Of a stretch of 64,000 nucleotides of DNA, positions 1 to 11,105 are shown one piece after another. Location of the stretch: NCBI RefSeq assembly GCF_001411555.2, contig NC_049914.1, positions 16,488,298-16,552,297 of the forward strand. Reading direction: 5' to 3'. Below the pieces are notes generated by a model that saw only the letters and a list, made by a program, of their open reading frames with translations, had not been told where the DNA came from and ran no database searches. Numbering within the stretch: the first letter of the stretch is position 1; each line of letters begins with the position of its first letter. The position numbers and the translations under genes were made by a program. This DNA is from Juglans regia. Taxonomy: Eukaryota; Streptophyta; Magnoliopsida; Fagales; Juglandaceae.

Positions 1-994
1 CACATTTAGCCGAACTCGGGCACAATTCCTTATGCGAGTGGTATGTGGAGAGCCCATCAACTTGCTACTTATTATTTTTTAGAGGATCCATAACGAGGTG
101 AACGTCGTCTCCACGGACAACCTCCCATATGAAGTTCTCATTACGAAGCTATTACTGGCCCGAAGTGTGCAACCCCAGGTGGAGGTGTGGATGATAGACC
201 AAATGAGCCACATTGACATGACCACACACCGTTAGAGCATTGGACAAGGGAGAGGGCATGCTCGACGTTTGCTTGGCCCTATACTATATCTTGTTCCTCT
301 GACCCAGTCTGGGCCCGGTGTTGCTCCCTATATTGGGAGTACTAGTCAGCCGCCGACGAGTACATCTTTGGGAGATGCGCGGCCTGCTTGGGTTGATGCG
401 ATGGTCTCAAATATTACTGCGCACATTGATCGAAAGATCGTGTAAGTAGAACAGAGTGTTAGAGATTTTTTCATTGATGTTCTCCATTGGATAGATATCT
501 TAAACATAAAGTCAATGCATTGGTTGACGATTTTAATAAATATGTAACCAAGTCATTCTAAGTATTTTTCACTTTTATCGTATTGTTTACAAAATTCAGA
601 AATATTTTGTACTTTATTTTTCTCATATGTAATGAACAATATTATCTAATATATATATTATTTTTGAATTTCAATTCTCAATCTTTTTTAATATTAGTTT
701 ATACAACTTTAATATTAAATTATTGTACTTCAATTCTCAATCTTTTGCAATTTGAAATATCCAAATTTAATATTAAATCAATTAATGTTTGCACGTGAAT
801 CAATAACGTGAATGTTGGCGCTAAAAATTTCTACGTTCGCACGTAAATAGCTTCCACGTTTGAATGTCCAGGGCACGTTCTAACGTGAATATGTATACGT
901 TCAAACGTAATGTAATTTTTTAGCTGTCTTTAGTGACAGTTTGGGATTTGTCACAATTTTCAAACCGTCACAAAAACTAATTTTTGTTATAGTC
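1..994 (+). mobile_element. 3' end of a probable CACTA (En/Spm) transposon
   Basis: The stretch ends near 980-994 in CTAATTTTTGTTATAGT. Its reverse complement resembles the CACTA-superfamily terminal motif CACTATAACAAAAATTAG, but the last base is not the expected G. Just inside, at about 780-920, several short motifs of the form CGTTNNNACGT occur in both orientations (for example CGTTCGCACGT and CGTTCAAACGTA), as expected of CACTA subterminal repeats. Near 915-975 there is an imperfect inverted repeat around GTGACAG and CCGTCAC. The first 430 bases read as a decayed coding tail with stops. It looks like plant-transposon accessory protein sequence but I cannot name it. The 5' end lies outside the window. 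The superfamily call is an inference from the end structure. Confidence 0.5.
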
Positions 995-1734
995 TAAGGC
1001 GAAGAGGTGTCACTACGGGCACCCGTATTTTACAAAGGATATATCATATCATTAATGGGTGTGTACATATATGAATATTCTCGATAAAATATTACAAATC
1101 TAAACTCCAAAAGCCTAAAAAAAACGGGGGAAGCCTGTCCTGTGTTGGATGCAAAATTTTGAATAGACATGACGTTACTGCTTTGCTTGGATAAGTTGTG
1201 TTCCCCTTATTTAGTTTTTTTTTTTTTGGCTGACATTACTTAATTGAATGTATGAAGGTGTTTTCACGGGGGTACCGCGTCTTCAAAACGTGGACCCAAA
1301 TAAACATTTTAGGTTTCTTGTGTGGTATTTAGACATTCTACCATTTTTAACGAAAAGTTAAGCTATAATAGAAAAGTAATGCTAGTTACATCATGAGTTG
1401 TGGATGCACTCTTTTTTAAAAAAAATTGGAGTTTATTATTAAAAATTATTTTTTTCATGTAAATATCGTATTTTCTCATTTTTTAAAATGAGTACGGAGA
1501 TTTGTACAACCCATGAATATATCTAGCATTATTCTTATCCTATAAACAATGAAAAAATATGTTTATCATCAATTTTCTCATCATAAACAATAATGTATTA
1601 CCTAAATCGTCCCTTGTCATCTTTGTATTATCAATTGTGTATTAGATTCCATAATTATGTTTACTACTCATAGAAGTGATTAGTGGGGGTCAAAAGGTAA
1701 TTCCAGATATTCTTATATATAAAAAGCAAGAATT
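995..1734. other. Intergenic DNA with one MITE
   Basis: AT-rich non-coding DNA between the CACTA end and the calmodulin-promoter copy. I see no gene in it. Poly-T and poly-A runs are common. The only structure I can support is the small inverted-repeat element at 1378-1530. Confidence 0.6.
1378..1530. mobile_element. MITE with AATGCTAG terminal inverted repeats
   Basis: The left end begins AATGCTAGTTACATCATGAG and the right end, read in reverse complement, begins AATGCTAGATATATTCATGG. This gives inverted ends of about 25 bp around an AT-rich core of about 100 bp with no coding capacity. It is similar in layout to the element at 47693-47848. A miniature inverted-repeat element is the simplest reading; the superfamily is not clear. 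Confidence 0.55.
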
Positions 1735-1987
1735 ATAAATAAATAATAAATGAGAAAGAGAAAAAGTAAATTGCATATTAAAGAATAGGGGAAATATATT
1801 ACATGAGGATAGGAAAGAATCAGATGCCAAAATATATGAAAAAAGGTGGAAAGTAGTTTACATATTCATGAATTGGGGAAAGGGTTTACGTGAAGATTGG
1901 AGAGAATCATATGCCCTTTGTTGTTGGTCCAAGGCCTTTAACACACATAAAATACACAGAGAATATGTATATATATCATGACAAGAT
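1735..1987 (+). pseudogene. Unit A copy of the calmodulin-like gene promoter, exons lost
   Basis: This stretch matches the DNA just upstream of the calmodulin-like gene (48025-48305) in order and orientation. Shared anchors are AGAATCAGATGCCAA, GGGGAAAG-GTTTACGTGA, GAATCATATGCCCTTTGTTG, CCAAGGCCTTTAACACACA and the TATA-like stretch before ATGACAAGA. The match stops at 1987, exactly where a copia LTR begins, at the position equivalent to about 48303, some 95 bp before the ATG of the surviving gene. No EF-hand coding sequence follows. This is therefore the truncated promoter of a duplicated gene. An alternative is that only the promoter was duplicated, but matching 3' flank at 5095-5235 argues for a larger unit. 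Confidence 0.75.
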
Positions 1988-2584
1988 TGTTGGGCAATAT
2001 AACCACTAACAAAATTAAATCTATTATCCAAGCAGATACCTAGAATGATTAAACAAGCAAACAATCAAAGTAAAACACAACATATTTTTTATGTGGAGGG
2101 AAAAAACTACGAGGCAACTCTGATCAAATCCACTATCATAATATAGAGTTTACAATATTCGAGGTTATCTCCAAGACTTGAGTTCTCAACAAATTGGGAA
2201 ATACAACAATGATCAATCTCTAAGAAAACAATAATCTCACCCAAACCACTAGTTTGATAATGCCTGTGAGATCCCCACTTTGAATACTACAACTCTCTGG
2301 AGTACTCAAAGAAAAATCACCATTTAGAGAAATTTCCAATTTGTACTGTGTAGAGAAATACCTATGTGAAATCCACACCCCAAAGAGAAAAGAAAAACTT
2401 TTGCCCTTCTCTTTTCACTTGTTGCGCCGTATAGTACCCCTCTCTTTCTTTTTCTTTTCTTTTGTTGCTTTTCCACTCACCGTCCTATAAACCACTTCAA
2501 CTTCCTTTTCATAATTGCAAGTAGAAGCCCTAATGGGCTTAAGTGAGACTTGGGCTATCACATGTGGGCTGGACCCACTCAACA
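1988..2584 (-). repeat. Ty1/copia LTR (3' LTR, element on - strand)
   Basis: 597-bp LTR with TGTTG at the left and CAACA at the right, so TG...CA on either strand. The adjoining inner sequence on the - strand is a purine tract (GGAGGGGGAG) just before the LTR, which is the polypurine primer site expected upstream of a 3' LTR. The copia RNase H coding remnant lies next to it. The partner 5' LTR and most of the element are missing. Confidence 0.8.
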
Positions 2585-3290
2585 ATCTCCCCCTCCAGCC
2601 CATCATAACAGGAGATTATAATCCAACATCTCAGGTAGAGTCCATGCCGGCTGATCTAGCACAAAGCTCTAGCTTCTCTCTGACAACAACCTTTGTCATC
2701 ATGTCAGTTGGGTTCTTCTCAGTGTGAATCTTTTTCAGCAGTAATGATTGTTCCACAACTACCTAGCGTAGCCAATGGTATCTCACATCAATGTGCTTTG
2801 TACGTGAAAGATATGTGGCATTCTTGCTCAAGTCTAATGCACTTTGACTATCACAATGAACCACATACTCATCTTGCTTCAAACCTAAATCTTGTAGAAA
2901 CCATTTTATCCAAAGCATTTCTTTCCCTGCTTCAGTTGCTGCAATATACTCAGCCTCAATAATAGATAAGGCAACACACTTCTGCAGTTTTGACTGCCAT
3001 GATACAGCTCCCCTGCAAAAGTAACCAAGTACCCTGAAGTTGATTTTCTACCATCAACGTCACCAGCCATATCTACATTTGTATAACCCTCCAAAAATGG
3101 TTCTGAGCTACCAAAAGTCAAGCACATCTTTGAGGTACCCCTCAAATATTTGAAAATCCATTTCACTGCTTGTCAATGATCTTTACCAAGATTAACTAGG
3201 AACCTGCTAACAACTCCCACTGCATGAGCAATATTTGGGCATGTGCAAACCATAGCATACATCAAACTCCCGACTGCAGAGGAGTTGGGA
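2585..3290 (-). pseudogene. Ty1/copia pol remnant: end of RT and RNase H
   Basis: On the - strand, blocks in shifted frames read as the C-terminal part of a copia polyprotein. Near 3160-3130 is WIFKYLRGTS, the usual lead into copia RNase H. Next comes the D-(V)D-G-R-K-S-T-S-G-Y block near 3060, then an A-E-Y-I-A-A-T-E-A-G-K-E-M-LW block near 2955-2900 and a C-D-S-Q-S-A-LDL-S-K-N block near 2850. The sequence is broken by frameshifts, including one in the A-E-Y region. Gag, protease, integrase and most of RT are absent, so the element is a truncated, inactive remnant. Its right edge joins LINE sequence without a visible target duplication. Confidence 0.8.
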
Positions 3291-4850
3291 ATCAGCCTCT
3301 GCCAATGCACTTATGTTTTCCTTGTTTTCTACCAGTGTTTTAAACCTTTTATCTCCATGTTGTTCTATCTCACTAAGTCTCTTACAACCCCTTTTATAAT
3401 GATCCCTCCTAGTCCAAATAGACCTATTTACCAAGGTCTCATTACCATCCCCTCTAATGAGGCTATCCCCTCTTCTTGCTTCCCTTTCCATTTTCTGGAA
3501 GAGACCCTCTTGTTGGCCCCTACAGGATTCTCCTTAAATTCCAAGACTTGCATGCTCCCTCCCGTGTGTCCTTGTGGTTTGCCCTGTTGGATTGCCCCAT
3601 TCCACTCTTTAAGAGGATCTCTCTCGTCCTGCTTGAGTCTCTCATGGAAACCCACTTCTGGTTCCTTGCTCGAGTTAGATCTCTGTGAGTTTGAGACTCC
3701 ATAATCAGGATTAACTATAACTTCTTCTGACAAGATCCTTGATGGTTTGGTATAGAGGGGTTGACTTTCTACGTACACTTCATGGGGGGAACCGAGTAAG
3801 ATAGGTGTAGATCCACCTTTATCTGATTTGACCTCAGTAGACTGCTGACCCTAATCTCCTTTGTGATCTCCTTCCTGAGTAACCTCAACCTGTTTCTGTT
3901 GAAACACTACCGAATAAAACAGATTTTCCGCTGATTTGTTTGACTTTTCATTTTTCCTGACTTCTAGTTCTCTTGCTTCTTTTTTCATCCCATGCTGCTG
4001 GTTGTCACCATTGGAGCCCCCGTATTTACAGCCATCGAAAGTATTGGTATTCTTTGATTGTCCTCTAAGCCATGGTCCAAACTACATTAACAACTGGTCT
4101 GTGACTTGTTGATCATGGTGAGGTCGAGTGCAACTCTTGCCTTTATGGAAAAAAATACCACACTGAAAACAAAAATTCTACAATCTTTCATACTTCAAAG
4201 ATATCCAGAACTTATTGTCTCCTAATATGAGCCATTTACCTTGCAGAAGAGGTTTATGAATATCAATGGCCATTCGTACCCTAAGGCACCTTCCCCATGC
4301 ACGTCCATCAGCCTCTGCGTCCACACTGATAACATGTCCTATTGATGCTGCGAACTGTTCCCCGAACTCCCCCGTCATGGTGGCCAGTGGGAGGTTGTGT
4401 AGTTGAACCCAAAACGGTTCAAAACCAAAATGAAGGCCATTAACGGATACTGACCCATCCACTTCTAATAGAGTAAGCAAGCTTCTATCAAAGCACCAAG
4501 GTCGACCACTAAGTACCTTCTCTTTGTCGACTAGGGTCTGAAATTCTATCAGGAAGCTTTGGTCTCCTAACTCTTTGAAACGAACCCATCCTTCTAACCT
4601 CCATAATTGAGACATAGTGATTTTGAAAGCTTCACTATTTATAATCTTATCAGCCAATACCTTCCCCACTATGCAATGTGTTCCATGTCTCTCAGTAGCC
4701 CTCCCATCATCTTCTTTGACCTGGAAAAAAGAATTTTCCTCCAAAGACAACTAGAGCATTTCCCATCGATTTACCAGATCCTCAATTTCCATCCTAGTTT
4801 CAAGGAATTAGACCAAAATGACCAACTCACAGGACGTGAGAATTAATCCT
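3290..4850 (-). pseudogene. LINE ORF1 fragment (DUF4283 and CCHC zinc knuckle)
   Basis: Read on the - strand from an ATG at 4792, this encodes the first protein of a plant L1-type LINE. A DUF4283 nucleic-acid-binding domain (about 4700-4250) shows WVRFKELGDQSFLIEF, FWVQLHNLPL and MAIDIHKPLLQGKW. A zinc knuckle FCFQCGIFFHKGKSC follows at about 4178-4130, then a long polar tail to about 3430. Codon 14 is an in-frame TAG (4751-4753), and more stops follow. There is no endonuclease or RT: the 3' part of the LINE is gone and the fragment abuts copia pol. LINEs usually lose their 5' ends, so loss of the 3' end points to deletion or recombination after insertion. Confidence 0.8.
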
Positions 4851-6236
4851 TTGAATTTCTTCAAAGGCACTAAAACCTCACTCTACCTCCCAAGAGAGAA
4901 AAGAGAAGGCCAATTATGCACCAATTTTGACAAAGAGAAATGTTAAGTCTACAAATAAATGTTATACAAAGACCGTATACATACTAATTATACGTAATAA
5001 ATTAGATCTATTTTATAATAAAAAATATAATTTATTAGATTTATTAGAATGCATAATACATAGACTTTTTGAACAAATTTTGTAAGTTGACCAAACAGTT
5101 CTCTTGACAAAACCATGGCCACAGAATACTGGCTTGGACAGAAAATCTGATTAGAAAAAGAACAAAACTGATACCTTTTAGGACCCTTTTGCTATTAAAT
5201 CCTGCTGACTAGATTCAGAACGATTGGACGGACTTGCAGATGGTTAGTTCAATTTAAATTTACTACATCAAAAATTAATATTATAGTCAAAACTTAAAAT
5301 TTTAGTAAAAATTTAAACTTGGCGGCCATTGCCAATGCTTTAAGAGCACGGGCATAATTAAATGTCAGTAAAATATAAAATATAGCTAAACTTTTTATAA
5401 ATGATCTATATTAGACTAGCTAAAAACATTTACCTTAGACTTTAAACTACAATTACTTTAAATGAATTTTTAAAATTAGAGTCATTATTCATCCATCAAA
5501 TTCATATTTTATTTACAAGTAATCAACAAGTTTTATTAAATTCATTCTAAAACTTTCATTACTAAAGAATGCTATACTATGTTCAGATTTTTCAAGAAAT
5601 ATTTTTTGTAAACAAGGTTATATTATGTTGGATAATTAGGTTGATATAAAAAATAGTTGAAAAATAATAATTTTAAATAAAAATTAAATTATTAATTAAT
5701 ATATATAGCATATTTGTAAAATATAAAAAAAGTTATTATTAAAATACATAATATTATATTATTAGTTTAACTTTAAAATGGATAATTCAATATGTATTAA
5801 TAATGACTTTAATTTTAATAAAAATCTCAACTTTTAACCATATTTTGAACCTTTTCTGTTTATGCCAATGCTGTTTAGCCAACTTCCTCGGGCCTTCTCT
5901 GTTTATGCTTTCTTCTTTTGTATGGCCAGATTACAGGATCCTGTTCCCGAACAGTCTTGGGGGCCTATGGCTCATACTTATTTTTACGTTTAAATCTGAT
6001 TATTAAGATTTTTGCAAAATATTATTATTATTATTTGCCAATTTTAACAGCTAAACCTTAATTAGAATGGATTTAGGACGTTGTAATTTGTGTTTTCAAT
6101 TGCGGACTACTTTTGCCAAGATTTGGATGGATCTTTGTTAGGGGACTTTAGATCGGGTGAGGCCCTATTGCTGGATTTTTAATTTTTTTGTCCAATTCCA
6201 GAGACATATGTAAGAACTCTCTTATGCCCGGATGAA
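4851..6236. other. Unit A flanking DNA (matches DNA downstream of the calmodulin gene)
   Basis: AT-rich and non-coding. Positions about 5095-5235 match 51490-51620 (anchors GACAAACCATGGCC, TTGGACAGAAAATCTGATTAGAA, TTTTTGCTATCAAATCCTCC with few changes), and 5875-5930 partly matches 51660-51700. This is the 3' flank of the lost duplicate gene. I see no gene here. Two palindrome-prone AT blocks at 4940-5080 and 5540-5780 may be decayed MITEs, but their ends are not clear. Confidence 0.6.
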
Positions 6237-6735
6237 TGTAATAAGCAGGACTAGAACAGTAAGACTAGATTGAAGCTGATGAAAACTTACCTCATAGATT
6301 CATACGTATTGGGGTATTTGAGGTCCCCAAAATTCCTCCATAAACGAAATACAAGTAAAGATGAAAATGCTCCAGAATGAATCACACATCCATTCGGCGT
6401 GGGACTTAACTGACTCAACAAGAAATTACTAAAACGCCCCTCTAATGACCGGTCCAGGGACATTACGACACGCACCGTTTTATACTAAACGGTGCACTAC
6501 ATCCGTAACCTCCCCATTACACGCTTAAACTACACCGTTTCTTTATTATCTAAGTGATGTCGTTCCAGCATCCCTTTTACTGAAGCAACGTCGTTTGGAT
6601 AACACCCGTAAGACTTAATTCCCACTTCGCACTCCCTTATCTCCATTTCACGATCTGCTATCAATCCACCCCTCTTTCGAACCCTAAAGCTTCCCCCTTT
6701 ACTTCCATGATTCTTCACACCGTAGCTCCCTTACA
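6237..6735 (-). repeat. G1 3' LTR
   Basis: 499 bp running TGTAATAAGC...CTCCCTTACA on the + strand (TGTAAGGGAG...CTTATTACA on the coding strand). Its inner neighbour on the - strand is the purine tract GGGTGGAGGAA, the expected plus-strand primer. The 5-bp flank outside is ATGAA (6232-6236). The matching right-hand flank is lost, so the target duplication cannot be confirmed. Confidence 0.8.
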
Positions 6736-6746
6736 TTCCTCCACCC

Positions 6747-7634
6747 TTATAAGACCTTGTCCACAAGGTGTGGATACAAAGCCCTAAGTTTCCAGAGATT
6801 TTCCCATGAATTTTCCCCCTCCGAGAGTCCGACCCATTTGATCAATACCTCTGTAGTAGCTCGGCCTCCTTGTTGTTTCATGCGTCGATCACGCACAGCT
6901 TCCAATTCGGGAATCACTTCCCCTTCACTGTTGGTAGGAGGCAGCGTTGCAAGTGGTTGGGTCCGTTCTCCTAGCTTCTTCTTCAAGCAAGACACGTGGA
7001 AGACTGGATGGATTTGAGACGAGGGAGGTAGCTCGAGTCTGTAAGCCACGGATCCGAGCCTTTGGAGCACATTGAAGGGCCCATAGAAGCGAGGTGCAAG
7101 CTTCATGTTTTTGCGGAGTGCCACTGTCTTCTGGCGGTACGGCTGTAGGCGGAGGTATACCCAGTCCCCGACACTAAACTGTCTTTCAGTTCTCTTTTTA
7201 TCCGCATAATATTTCATCCTGTCCTGAGCTGCCTTAAGATTCTTCTTTAAGAGTTGTAAGTTTTGTTCTCTGTTTTGCAATAGTTGGTCAACTGTCGAGT
7301 TGTTTGAAGTGTCTGGAATATAGTCGATTAGCCTTGGGGGAGGGTAACCGTAGAGAGCCTCAAAAGGTGTTAACTTGGTTGAGCTGTGGTAGGTGCTGTT
7401 GTACCACCACTCGGCTAACGGTAGCCACTGGCTCCACCCCGTGGGTTTAGATCCTGCGTAGCACCTCAAATAACCTTCTACGACCTTGTTCACAGCTTCA
7501 GTCTGGCCATCGCTCTGCGGATGGTACGCTGAGCTATAGTCTAGGGAAGTGCCTTGTAAGGCGAATAGCTCCTTCCAGAAGGAACTCAGGAATATCGGGT
7601 CCCTGTCGGATACTATGGTTTTTGGGAGACCATG
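6747..7634 (-). pseudogene. G1 integrase (C-terminal part) and chromodomain
   Basis: This second half of the split integrase starts at G-L-P-K-T-I-V-S-D-R-D-P, which contains the second catalytic Asp. It carries the third acidic residue in the H-P-Q-S-D-G-Q-T-E-A block (about 7520-7490), then the GPY/F region (PRFYGPFNVL, about 7085-7055). It ends in a chromodomain (about 6890-6750: VLIKWVGLSEGENSWE...PHLVDKVL), which in this family targets integration to marked chromatin. This part is open from the junction to its stop. The first half is at 13013-13687; the two were one frame before G2 inserted. Confidence 0.9.
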
Positions 7635-8068
7635 TGTAACAATATAGAAGATTGAGAAGAATATTTGTATAATGGATAGTATTTCGTATTGAATCAAATC
7701 TGTAAAATGACAGGGATAATGCTCTCTTCGAGGGGAAGCTCCTCCAAACAGCGTGAACAGTAAAATCTTCTAGAATAATCTCTCTACTTCTCACAACAGA
7801 CTCATATACTAATAAAATGAAAATACTATAATACCCTTAACATAACTGGGCCCAAGGCCACTTGAAAACTACTAAATGTCTAATAAGGCCTACGGCCTCA
7901 TGGTCCACGACCCAGGTGCTATCTTTATTCTTCAAACTACAAGGCCCATGGCTCCCAAAGCCTTCACACTAAGCTTCAGACATGAAGATACGGAGATATA
8001 CGCGATTTAGGGTTCACTTCAACAACAACCCAGTTTTGTCTTCTCATGTTTGTCGGCGCCGTGTGACA
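7635..8068 (-). repeat. G2 3' LTR
   Basis: 434 bp, TGTAACAATA...CGTGTGACA on the + strand. It matches 12579-13012 except at three bases (C/A near 7640, T/C and A/G near 7790-7800). CCATG target copy lies at 7630-7634. Confidence 0.95.
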
Positions 8069-8081
8069 ACTCCCCTCCCCT

Positions 8082-8890
8082 TCACAAAACCTTGCCCACA
8101 AGGTGGGGAAAAGTTGAACAAAGGACATGGTAAGGCTCCCACGAAGCATCTTCCATCGTTCCTCCATGCCATCGGATCAACAGCTCCACGAGAGGTTTGT
8201 TGTTCACTTTTCTCATCCTTCGGTTTAATATTTCTTCCGGTTCTAGCTTCAAGCTTCCATTTTTATCAACTGGAGGTAGTGTAGTGATGGGGCTAATGTG
8301 CTGACCCACTTTCGGCTTTAGTTGAGAAACATGAAACACGTTATGGATCTGTGATGAAGGGGGTAATTTCAGTCGATATGCAACCTCACCAATTTTTTTC
8401 TCTATTTGATAGGGCCCATAAAAACGTGGTGACAGTTTGAGATTTTTTCTTTGGATGAGTGATGACTGTCGATAGGGCTGCAGCCTCAAGAAAACCCAAT
8501 CTCCTTCACGGTAGTGTCTCTCCTTTCTTTTCTTGTCAGTGTATTTTTTCATCATTTCCTGAGCCTTGACTAAATTTTGCTTCAAAAGGTGCCATAGTTG
8601 CTCTCGGTTTTGCAAGGTCAGTTCCACTTCTTCTACTCTTGCCGTGCCTTTAATGTAATTGCATAGCTTAGGAGGCGCATAACCATATAGTGCTTCAAAA
8701 GGAGAGATCTTTAGAGATGCATGTTGACTGGAATTATAACACCATTCTGCAAGTTCGACCCATAGTGCCCACTCTTTAGGTCTGTCTAATACATAGCTTC
8801 TCAGATAATTCTCCACCCACTTATTAACAGCCTCGGTTTGCCCATCCGTTTGAGGATGATAGGACTAAAGGCTAGTTGAACGCCCAGTAA
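8082..8890 (-). pseudogene. G2 integrase C-terminus and chromodomain (after frameshift)
   Basis: Continues the integrase after a frameshift near 8875, where the H-P-Q-T-D-G-Q-T-E-A block falls out of frame with the upstream part. It contains W-V-E-N-Y-L-R-S, the linker rich in Lys/Gln, the GPY/F region (PRFYGPYQIE, about 8440-8410) and a C-terminal chromodomain (about 8235-8082, VELLIRWHGGTMEDASWEPYHVL). The ORF as it stands begins inside the domain at 8816. Confidence 0.85.
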
Positions 8891-10325
8891 GGTAAAGAGT
8901 TCAGTCCAGAATTTGCTTGTAAACGTGGGATCTCTATCCGACACAATAGAAGTAGGCATGCCATATAACTTAAAAATGTGCTTCATGAAAAGTTGGGCCA
9001 CCCCCTTAGCTGTATAGGGATGGGACAAGGGCACAAAATGGGCGTATTTTGTAAACCTGTCAACAACGACCCACAATGTATTGAACCTCCCTGAGGTTGG
9101 TAAGCCTTCCACGAAGTCCATGGTAATTTCAGCCCATGGTCGAGAGGGTACGGGTAAGGGCTGTAAAAGCCCACTTGGAAGAGTATTGTCCACTTTCACC
9201 ACCTGACACACATCACAAGTTTTTAGAAAACTTTTCACATCATTTTTCATGCCTGGCCAATAAAACTCTCTTTGTACGCGGTGAATGGTCTTGTCAAAAC
9301 CCAAGTGCCCCCCCATAGGGCTGCTATGCAACAAGCTCAACAGCTTGTTAATAAATGAGTTGTCCGCTGGAATATACATCTTGTTTTTGTAAAAAATGAT
9401 TCCATTTCTAACTGCATAGGGGCTGTTCAAGTCATTAGCTTGGTACTTCCGCAACAGCTCCTGTGTCGTTGGATCGGCCCCATATAAACGCTGAATTTCT
9501 GTGACCCAATCCCAACTCGGTAGTGATAACATAGCCACTGTCACTTCCTCAAAGCCTTCTTGTCGGGAAAGGGCATCGGCCACAACGTTCTCCTTACCCT
9601 TCTTGTACTGGATTAGGAAGTCGTACCCCATCAACTTAGAAATCCATTTTTGCTGCATATTAGTGCCTACTCTTTGATCCAGCAGAAACTTTAGACTTTG
9701 GTGGTCAGTTTTGACCACAAAGGTCTGCCCCAACAGATAAGGTCGCCATTTTTGCACAGCTGAAACTAGTGCAAACAACTCTTTCTCGTATGTCGACATT
9801 GTTAAAGCCCTTCCTTTTAAGGCTTTGCTGAAAAAAGCTATCGGCCTTCCTCCTTGCATTAACACTGCTCCAATGGCCTCTCCTGATGCATCACACTCTA
9901 TAATAAAAGGGGACTGAAAATTAGGCAAGGCTAGCACTGGTGGCTGTGTAACAGCCTTCTTTAATGCTTCAAAGGCATCTTGGGCTTCATTTCCCCATGT
10001 GAAACTGTCATTTTTTAACAAATCTGTTAAACGGGCAGCAATGGCTCCATATCCCTTAATGAACTTACGATAGTACCCCGTCAACCCAAGAAATCCTCTT
10101 AGGGCCTTAACGGACTTTGGAATGGGCCAATCCAACATGGCCCTCAATTTCTCTGGGTCGGCACGCACCCCCTGTCCAGAAATGAGGTAGCCCAAATACG
10201 ACACTTCTTCACAACAAAAACTGCACTTGCTCATCTTGGCATAAAGTTGATTACCCCTTAGTGTGTCAAAGGTAGCTTTTAAATGATCCAAGTGAGCTGC
10301 CTCATCTTTGCTGTAAATAAGAATA
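8801..10325 (-). pseudogene. G2 RT C-terminus, RNase H and integrase N-terminal/core
   Basis: One long frame on the - strand (ATG-defined part 10291-8801). It opens just after the broken RT catalytic motif, covers RT thumb/connection (LRGFLGLTGYYRKFI, about 10110-10065) and RNase H (FIIECDASGEAIGAVL, about 9900; TYEKELFALV; TDHQSLKFLLDQ). Then come the integrase zinc finger (H...H near 9330-9290, CDVCQ near 9210), the first catalytic Asp in T-M-D-F-V-E-G, and D-R-D-P with the second Asp near 8935. It then runs into a frameshift near 8875 and ends at 8801. Confidence 0.9.
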
Positions 10326-11105
10326 TCATAAAAAAAAAACTAAAATGAACTTTCTTAAGTAAGGTTTAAAAACCTGGTTCATTAAGCTCTGAAATGTGGA
10401 TGGGGCATTTGTTAGGCCAAACGGCATCACTAGGAACTCGTAGTGTCCCTCATGTGTGCGGAATGCCGTCTTAGGAATATCTTCTGGTTTGACCCGTATT
10501 TGATGATAGCCCGACCTTAAGTCGAGCTTGGAAAATACCGTCGCTCCATGTAATTCGTCAAGCAGCTCTTCCACCATCGGAATAGGATATTTATCCTTCA
10601 CTGTGGCCTTGTTTAAGGCCCTGTAATCCACACAAAGTCGCCAAGTTCCATCAGCTTTTCTCACCAAAAGAACGGGTGAGGAGTAAGGGCTTTGGCTTGG
10701 GCGAATAACTCCTGAGTCCAGCAACTCCTTGACAATCTTTTCAATCTCGTCTTTTTGAAAATATGGATAACGATAGGGGCGCACAGAAACTGGTTGAGTT
10801 CCAGGTTGGAGGGTAATGGTATGGTCATGGGAACGGGTAGGGGGTAGGCCTTTTGGTGTGGAAAAAATTTCTGGGTATTGACGAAGTATTTGCTGAATGT
10901 TTGGTGGTATGCTAGGCTGGCTGATTTGTGGATCCATTAAGTGTAGCAACACCCCTTTGTTTTCCATTTTATTATGTTTTTGAATTGGTCCTTCTTCGAT
11001 CCATGTATTCATAGTGAGCCCTTTTAACTGGACAGCTTGATTTTGGAGAGTAAATTGCATAGTAAGCTCCTGGAAATTCCATAAGATGTAGCCCAATCCT
11101 TGTAG
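10326..11105 (-). pseudogene. G2 reverse transcriptase N-terminal and palm
   Basis: Contains R-P-Y-R-Y-P, the [19 protein letters not shown] block (about 10670-10620), [15 protein letters not shown] (about 10530-10490) and [17 protein letters not shown] (about 10435-10390), all classic Ty3/gypsy RT. The next motif should be V-F-F-D-D. Instead the run of T on the - strand at about 10335-10326 is longer than needed and the first Asp codon is lost, so the frame shifts and stops at the catalytic site. Upstream it continues the gag-protease frame across a TAG at 11106-11108. Confidence 0.9.

Noticed and set aside
583..798. 71-codon frame
   Set aside because: AT-rich Ile/Leu/Tyr/Phe product in a transposon's non-coding end.
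3243..3704. 153-codon frame on the + strand
   Set aside because: Antisense shadow of the LINE ORF1 tail, Ser/Pro/Phe-rich.
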